A stretch of DNA of 38,685 nucleotides from a virus, in the IMG/VR virus record IMGVR_UViG_3300022707_000592, positions 1 to 38,685 of that record; one strand, 5' to 3'. The notes under the pieces were generated by a model. The model did no database searches. It was not told where the DNA came from and saw only the letters and a program-made list of their open reading frames with translations. The translations under genes and the position numbers were made by a program. Shown piece after piece: positions 37,188-38,685 of this stretch (position 1 is the stretch's first letter; each line of letters starts with the position of its first letter).

Positions 37188-37660
37188 GATTTAGGTGGCA
37201 ACCCAATGCCAGGTTTATTAGTAATGTTCCAACGTTTAGCAAAGTTCTCTTTGCAGAAGGTATCTAAACCTAATTCTTCTTCTAGGTTCGTTCCTACTAC
37301 GCTACAACGCCAGTGCATCCAATTACTTCTTCTATCTGAGATCATAGCGAATGTAAGCTCCTTTTGTAGAGAACAATCAAATATGTTTTCAGTTGTGGTA
37401 TTGAAGCCGTATAGTTTTCCTTGTGTGAGCCATGTTTCCATTTGAAACTGTAAGCATCCGTTTGATGATTGACCATTCCAGTCTGTTTCCAGTACAACAT
37501 CTGGGTCTCCTTGTGATTCTGCCTGAACTAGTGTGTCTATCCATGTTTTTAATAAGTTTGATTTCTCTATTGGTTTTTCTATCACTATATATGTAACTGC
37601 TGGTTTCATGGTATCTATTTTAGAATAATGACCTTGAAAGTATGCAGTTGATGGATTCAT
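37184..37660 (-). CDS. lytic transglycosylase-like protein, N-terminus possibly frameshifted
   Basis: 158 residues from ATG at 37660. IDTLVQAESQGDPDVVLETD supplies the catalytic-type glutamate (E48), SSNGCLQFQMETW (about 65-77) corresponds to the G-L-x-Q-F-x-x-x-T-W motif, and AMISDRRSNWMHW follows as in SLT-like domains. It should cleave peptidoglycan glycan strands. The frame stays open upstream and encodes a textbook membrane anchor (HIAIIVVGFIIL) directly before this ATG, but no in-frame ATG/GTG/TTG exists there; an ATG at 37718 is one base out of frame. Either the protein is truncated, the start is unusual, or a base was gained. The anchor would fit a cell-wall enzyme at the inner membrane. 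Confidence 0.65.
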   Translation of the reverse strand: MNPSTAYFQGHYSKIDTMKPAVTYIVIEKPIEKSNLLKTWIDTLVQAESQGDPDVVLETDWNGQSSNGCLQFQMETWLTQGKLYGFNTTTENIFDCSLQKELTFAMISDRRSNWMHWRCSVVGTNLEEELGLDTFCKENFAKRWNITNKPGIGLPPKS

Positions 37661-37717
37661 TAATATTATGAACCCAACTACTATTATTGCTATATGTTTT
37701 ATAAGCGTTTTGAGACA

Positions 37718-37805
37718 TTGCGTGGTCGGGACATACCCTGTATTGAGCTAATAGATTTTGTTTGGCAACTAAAAACATTAGCGGGGGTATGTGCCCATCA
37801 CGCAA
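37718..37805 (-). ncRNA. rod hairpin A of the structured region
   Basis: Stems in order: TTGCGTG/CACGCAA (37718-37724 with 37799-37805), GGG/CCC (37728-37730 with 37794-37796), CATACCC/GGGTATG (37732-37738 with 37785-37791), GCTAAT/ATTAGC (37747-37752 with 37777-37782). All 23 pairs are perfect, separated by small internal loops. On the minus strand the rod ends at the misframed ATG (37718-37716) of the transglycosylase-like gene, so it could also act as its leader. Confidence 0.75.
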
Positions 37806-37944
37806 CACCTCGGGGTCACTCCCAACATTCCCTAAACTCTCTACCTTAGAGAGTATTGCCTTGTAAATTTAATTGTCGTCAAATTAACAATTAATAACTT
37901 ATTCCATCTAAGATGGACAGTTTAAGGAGTGTTGTGCCAGAGAT

Positions 37945-38037
37945 GAGCTTGATGGTATGAGTTTGTACAATTATCGTGTCAGAGGTATTAGGGTGCTACC
38001 CTCCTCTCCACGAACCAGTACTCACACCATTAAACTC
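37945..38037 (-). ncRNA. rod hairpin B of the structured region
   Basis: GAG/CTC (37945-37947 with 38035-38037), TTGATGGTATGAGT with ACTCACACCATTAA (37949-37962 with 38020-38033, one mismatch and one wobble), then CGTG/CACG (37975-37978 with 38009-38012), AGAGG/CCTCT (37981-37985 with 38003-38007) and GGGT/ACCC (37991-37994 with 37998-38001). A single extended rod with bulges, about 30 pairs in all. Confidence 0.75.
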
Positions 38038-38364
38038 ACCTCTCTTCTCTCGATAACTAATGAATTCCTTATTGGATGGGCAAGGATTTGCAAAATCTTT
38101 ACTAGATTGACGTATGGTGGGAGTTGCAACCCACATCTCACTTTTCAGTGATGTCCTACTTACTTAGACGACATTCCGTCACCACCCAACAAGAAACTCA
38201 TAACTGCCGACTTGTAGATGCTATGTAGGGTACTCGATTGGTAAGATATCACGATCTCAAGGAAGATTGTCGTTTTTCCTATTAACTAAAGTAAATTAAT
38301 TATATATAAAATATGAGTACCCAACATAACACCCACAGATGTTATCGTTGCATTGCTGTATTGC

Positions 38365-38478
38365 GACCCGACCTCTACTCTCCACCCGAAGGTCGAGAGT
38401 AATAGTGGACACTCTATCTATAAGCATTGGTGGATTTCGCCACCCACGATCTCTTAGATAGAGAGTAGAAGTAGGGTC
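38365..38478 (-). ncRNA. branched domain E of the structured region, switch-like
   Basis: GACCC/GGGTC (38365-38369 with 38474-38478) and TCTACTCTC/GAGAGTAGA (38374-38382 with 38461-38469) close a domain that holds CTCTATCTA/TAGATAGAG (38412-38420 with 38455-38463) and GGTGG/CCACC (38429-38433 with 38440-38444). A rival hairpin TACTCTC/GAGAGTA (38376-38382 with 38395-38401) uses the same strand, as does CGACC/GGTCG (38369-38373 with 38391-38395), so two folds compete. Confidence 0.65.
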
Positions 38479-38496
38479 TTGGATAGATACTGAGTA

Positions 38497-38575
38497 GTGA
38501 TGTGACACTGAATGGAATTGAACCATTGACCTTCCCCACTAAGTGAAGCTGCTCTGTCACTGAGCTACTCATCAC
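38497..38575 (-). tRNA. tRNA-like element with aberrant acceptor stem
   Basis: On the minus strand: GTAGCTCAG with D-stem GCTC/GAGC (38565-38562 with 38554-38551), then a weak anticodon arm (GCTTC...GGGGA, loop ACTTAGT), a 5-nt variable region AGGTC, and a good T-arm AATGG/CCATT with loop TTCAATT (38527-38511). Spacing from D-arm to T-arm is canonical. The acceptor is not: the 7 nt after the T-stem (CAGTGTC) do not match the 5' end, while GTGATGAG (38575-38568) pairs with CACATCAC (38504-38497) seven bases further on. Anticodon identity is therefore uncertain. It may be a decayed tRNA or a tRNA mimic belonging to the adjoining structured RNA. Confidence 0.45.
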
Positions 38576-38685
38576 ACCACAATTCAATATCTATCTCTAT
38601 ATTAAACTCAAATCAATACGAGTTTAATATTATCACTATAAAAGAACTAATTACATTATACAGCAAAACACCCCCTAGAGGAGGT
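38542..38685. repeat. 144-bp terminal direct repeat, right copy
   Basis: Exact second copy of bases 1-144. It joins the right end to the left end, so the holin gene near position 159 is directly upstream (minus-strand sense) of the tRNA-like element and the large non-coding block. Confidence 0.95.

Larger units (their letters stand above)
37718..38575 (-). ncRNA. large structured non-coding region, candidate giant phage RNA
   Basis: About 850 nt with no credible gene (the short frames here lie across strong stems). It is filled with long-range helices: rod A 37718-37805, rod B 37945-38037, domain C 38116-38188, long-range pair D (GGGTACTC 38228-38235 with GAGTACCC 38315-38322), domain E 38365-38478, and smaller perfect hairpins (37836-37854, 37869-37894, 37905-37917, 38081-38100). 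It adjoins a tRNA-like element and sits between the lysis terminator and the early genes. Size, ornate folding, phage location and tRNA proximity recall GOLLD and ROOL RNAs; no sequence match is claimed. The strand is inferred from gene direction. Confidence 0.55.

Noticed and set aside
37620-37808. 62-codon minus-strand frame overlapping the start of the transglycosylase-like gene
   Set aside because: Most of it is rod hairpin A; only its ATG at 37718 is of interest, as the possible misframed start discussed in findings.
37957-38151. 64-codon plus-strand frame in the non-coding block
   Set aside because: It is on the opposite strand to all genes, overlaps rod hairpin B, and has low-complexity, unprotein-like sequence.
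38296-38526. 76-codon minus-strand frame over the structured region (MVQFHSVSHHYS...)
   Set aside because: It lies across the strongest stems of domain E and part of the tRNA-like element, with a composition explained by those repeats and no gene-like context or coupling.
38491-38580. Phage attachment site (tRNA 3' end as attP)
   Set aside because: tRNA-derived sequence is present, but no integrase or excisionase gene is recognisable, so an att role has no support.
1-38685. Alternative genetic code (TGA reassignment)
   Set aside because: TGA closes several genes through ATGA overlaps (for example 24701, 28946, 29906, 30433, 33256, 34028, 37184), so full reassignment is unlikely; only the single in-frame TGA at 32133 remains unexplained.

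Overview
The window is one apparently complete circular-mapping genome of a small, AT-rich tailed phage. Bases 1-144 recur exactly at 38542-38685, so the unique sequence is about 38,541 bp. All genes I can support lie on the minus strand, so the map is best read from high to low coordinates. Virion genes fit a short-tailed (podovirus-like) member of Caudoviricetes: terminase pair, P22/T7-style portal, N4-gp56-type capsid, internal (ejection-like) proteins, and several fibres. There is no integrase, repressor, DNA polymerase, primase or helicase that I can recognise. Standard stop codons are used. Starts lack Shine-Dalgarno sequences, and many gene junctions read TAATATG (stop, one T, start). 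That style is reminiscent of Bacteroidota or other SD-poor bacteria, but the host is not determined.

Layout in the direction of transcription. (1) 38575-37718: a non-coding block of about 850 bp packed with long inverted repeats, headed by a tRNA-like sequence that spans the contig junction. (2) 37660-30845: early or accessory genes, mostly small unknowns, with a transglycosylase-like protein, two HNH nucleases and a NinG-type nuclease. Rho-independent terminators lie at 35806-35839 and 35136-35161, and a strong pseudoknot-forming element at 31895-31979. (3) 30588-23820: a second run of small genes including membrane microproteins, an SSB-like protein, a KOW-like protein and two tandem YopX-family proteins. 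(4) 23784-14113: packaging and head genes: small and large terminase, portal, a beta-rich repeat protein, four microgenes, scaffold-like protein, capsid, a glycosyltransferase and a neck/tail-adaptor candidate. (5) 13863-1294: fibre and tail proteins, two large internal virion proteins and a 1045-residue collagen/YadA-like fibre. (6) 1290-159: lysis genes (XhlA-like protein, PGRP-type amidase, holin), closed by a terminator at 123-151 just before the tRNA-like element.

The most unusual material is RNA-like. The 850-bp block resembles the giant phage RNAs GOLLD and ROOL in setting and size (large, ornate, phage-borne, next to a tRNA). Two separate pseudoknot elements lie in the early region. 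A repeated 34-nt hairpin with covarying stem pairs lies upstream of two head-gene groups. Three tiny paralogous proteins sharing a V-I-G-x-x-P-V-x-x-N core sit next to the capsid genes. Two or three genes show coding-like sequence continuing beyond an in-frame stop or upstream of a frameshift.
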